Source: Sediminibacillus terrae (GTDB lineage: Bacteria > Bacillota > Bacilli > Bacillales > Amphibacillaceae). From it: 64,000 nt of DNA. The DNA lies in contig NZ_VZDQ01000004.1 in NCBI RefSeq assembly GCF_009602435.1, forward strand, positions 1 through 64,000, in the 5' to 3' direction. The notes under the pieces were generated by a model. The model did not search any database. It was not told where the DNA came from and was given only the letters and a program-made list of their open reading frames with translations. The position numbers and the translations under genes are program-made. Shown here in pieces: positions 63,486 through 64,000 of this stretch (the first letter of the stretch is position 1; every line of letters begins with the position of its first letter).

Positions 63486-63506
63486 CTCCTCCTCCCGAGA
63501 TGAAGA

Positions 63507-63998
63507 TCAATCCTCCGAACGCAGCACCCGTCTGATTTTCGGTTTGGCGGCTCTTGCCCAATTTTTCACGGCGGCTGTTGTGACCCGTTCCTTCCGGGCA
63601 ATGGCTTTGACTGATAAATCCTCGAGGACGTATAACTGGAACCATGTCATTTGTTTTTCGGTGAGTACTCCTTCCAGCCGTGCAAGTAAGTAGGGATCGA
63701 TTCCTTCCTGCAAGAAGACGACCACTCGATCGGGATTGGCCTTTTCCATTTTTATGAATTTTTCTTGTTTTTCCTGCTGACGCGTTTGTTTGCGGATGAC
63801 GCTAAGCAATGCTTTTTCCATCCGAAAATAAGCATAAGTGGAGAATTTACCGCGCGCCGGATCATAGGATTCGTACGCCTTCCATAACGCGATGGTAGCT
63901 TCCTGATAGAATTCTTTTTCTGGATCACGGATATTCCATTTATTCAACAGGTAAAAAATCATTTTCTCGTAATCTGCTAAAACATCTTCAAAATTGCG
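63507..63998 (-). CDS. Sigma-70-like RNA polymerase sigma factor, 5' end outside window
   Basis: Reads off the right edge of the window; about 163 codons are visible (RNFEDVLADYEKMIFYLLNK onward), with a sigma region 2-like part (DPEKEFYQEATIALWKAYESYDPARGKFSTYAYFRMEKAL) and a C-terminal region 4-like helix-turn-helix (LTEKQMTWFQLYVLEDLSVKAIARKERVTTAAVKNW). The ATG at 63962 is internal, since the frame stays open to the edge. Likely an alternative sigma factor of the Bacillaceae; which one cannot be told. The array at 63001-63485 abuts its 3' end, and its stop codon lies within an array-like GATCAA unit. Confidence 0.85.
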   Translation of the reverse strand, partial: RNFEDVLADYEKMIFYLLNKWNIRDPEKEFYQEATIALWKAYESYDPARGKFSTYAYFRMEKALLSVIRKQTRQQEKQEKFIKMEKANPDRVVVFLQEGIDPYLLARLEGVLTEKQMTWFQLYVLEDLSVKAIARKERVTTAAVKNWARAAKPKIRRVLRSED

Positions 63999-64000
63999 AA

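Overview
The window looks like chromosome from a low-to-moderate GC, endospore-forming member of the Bacillaceae. The evidence is strong AGGAGG ribosome binding sites, frequent GTG and TTG starts, T-rich intrinsic terminators, ComK, AbrB-type and GbsR-type regulators, an LCP cell-wall enzyme and a SpoIIM-family protein. A GbsR regulator, an orphan betaine-type binding protein and a CPA1 antiporter fit a salt-tolerant genus, but the genus cannot be fixed from the sequence alone. No rRNA, tRNA, IS transposase, phage gene or CRISPR array was seen.

Layout. 1-5 kb: end of a cell-surface polysaccharide locus (a GH73-type autolysin cut by the window edge, UDP-GlcNAc 2-epimerase, LCP transferase, UTP-glucose-1-P uridylyltransferase). 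5.7-10.8 kb: a complete sorbitol (glucitol) PTS operon with its PRD regulator. 10.9-18.7 kb: a complete N-acetylgalactosamine operon (GntR regulator, mannose-family PTS B/C/D/A, AgaS, deacetylase, tagatose-6-P kinase, tagatose-1,6-bisP aldolase) with three matching palindromic operators. 18.9-25.2 kb: small proteins, CutC, a formylglycine-generating enzyme with no sulfatase beside it, an AbrB-like regulator and an aldo/keto reductase. 25.5-39.5 kb: a beta-galactoside utilisation locus made of a YesN/YesM-type two-component system, an ABC importer without its ATPase, and three beta-galactosidases from three families (GH2, GH42, GH35). 39.5-42 kb: a palindromic element pair, an Amj-like gene remnant and small membrane proteins or lipoproteins. 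42-50.3 kb: permease plus amidohydrolase, a lipoprotein, a recombination scar, GbsR/isochorismatase/OpuAC-like genes and an Na+/H+ antiporter. 50.5-55.3 kb: HD-GYP-like protein, unknown membrane protein, a frameshifted epimerase, DinB, ComK and an XRE regulator. 55.7-62.7 kb: a MoxR/DUF58/DUF4129/DUF4350/SpoIIM-like/RDD membrane-associated cluster. 63.5 kb to the end: a sigma-70-like factor cut by the window edge.

The sugar regions work as modules. Sorbitol enters as sorbitol-6-P and is oxidised to fructose-6-P. GalNAc enters as GalNAc-6-P, is deacetylated and deaminated/isomerised to tagatose-6-P, then phosphorylated and cleaved to triose phosphates. Beta-galactosides enter through the ABC importer and are cut inside the cell. 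cre-like sites precede the sorbitol and beta-galactoside operons.

The most unusual structure is non-coding. Two tandem arrays (about 45.93-46.18 kb and 63.00-63.49 kb) differ in sequence but share an exact 82-bp period built from four units of about 20 bp, each carrying a GAKCRA core. Both sit between convergent gene ends. A palindromic repeat family (24.2, 39.6 and 40.0 kb) includes an inverted pair and what looks like its internal-deletion derivative. A chimeric scar at 45.7-45.9 kb joins the 3' tails of two genes that now lie 3.8 kb apart.
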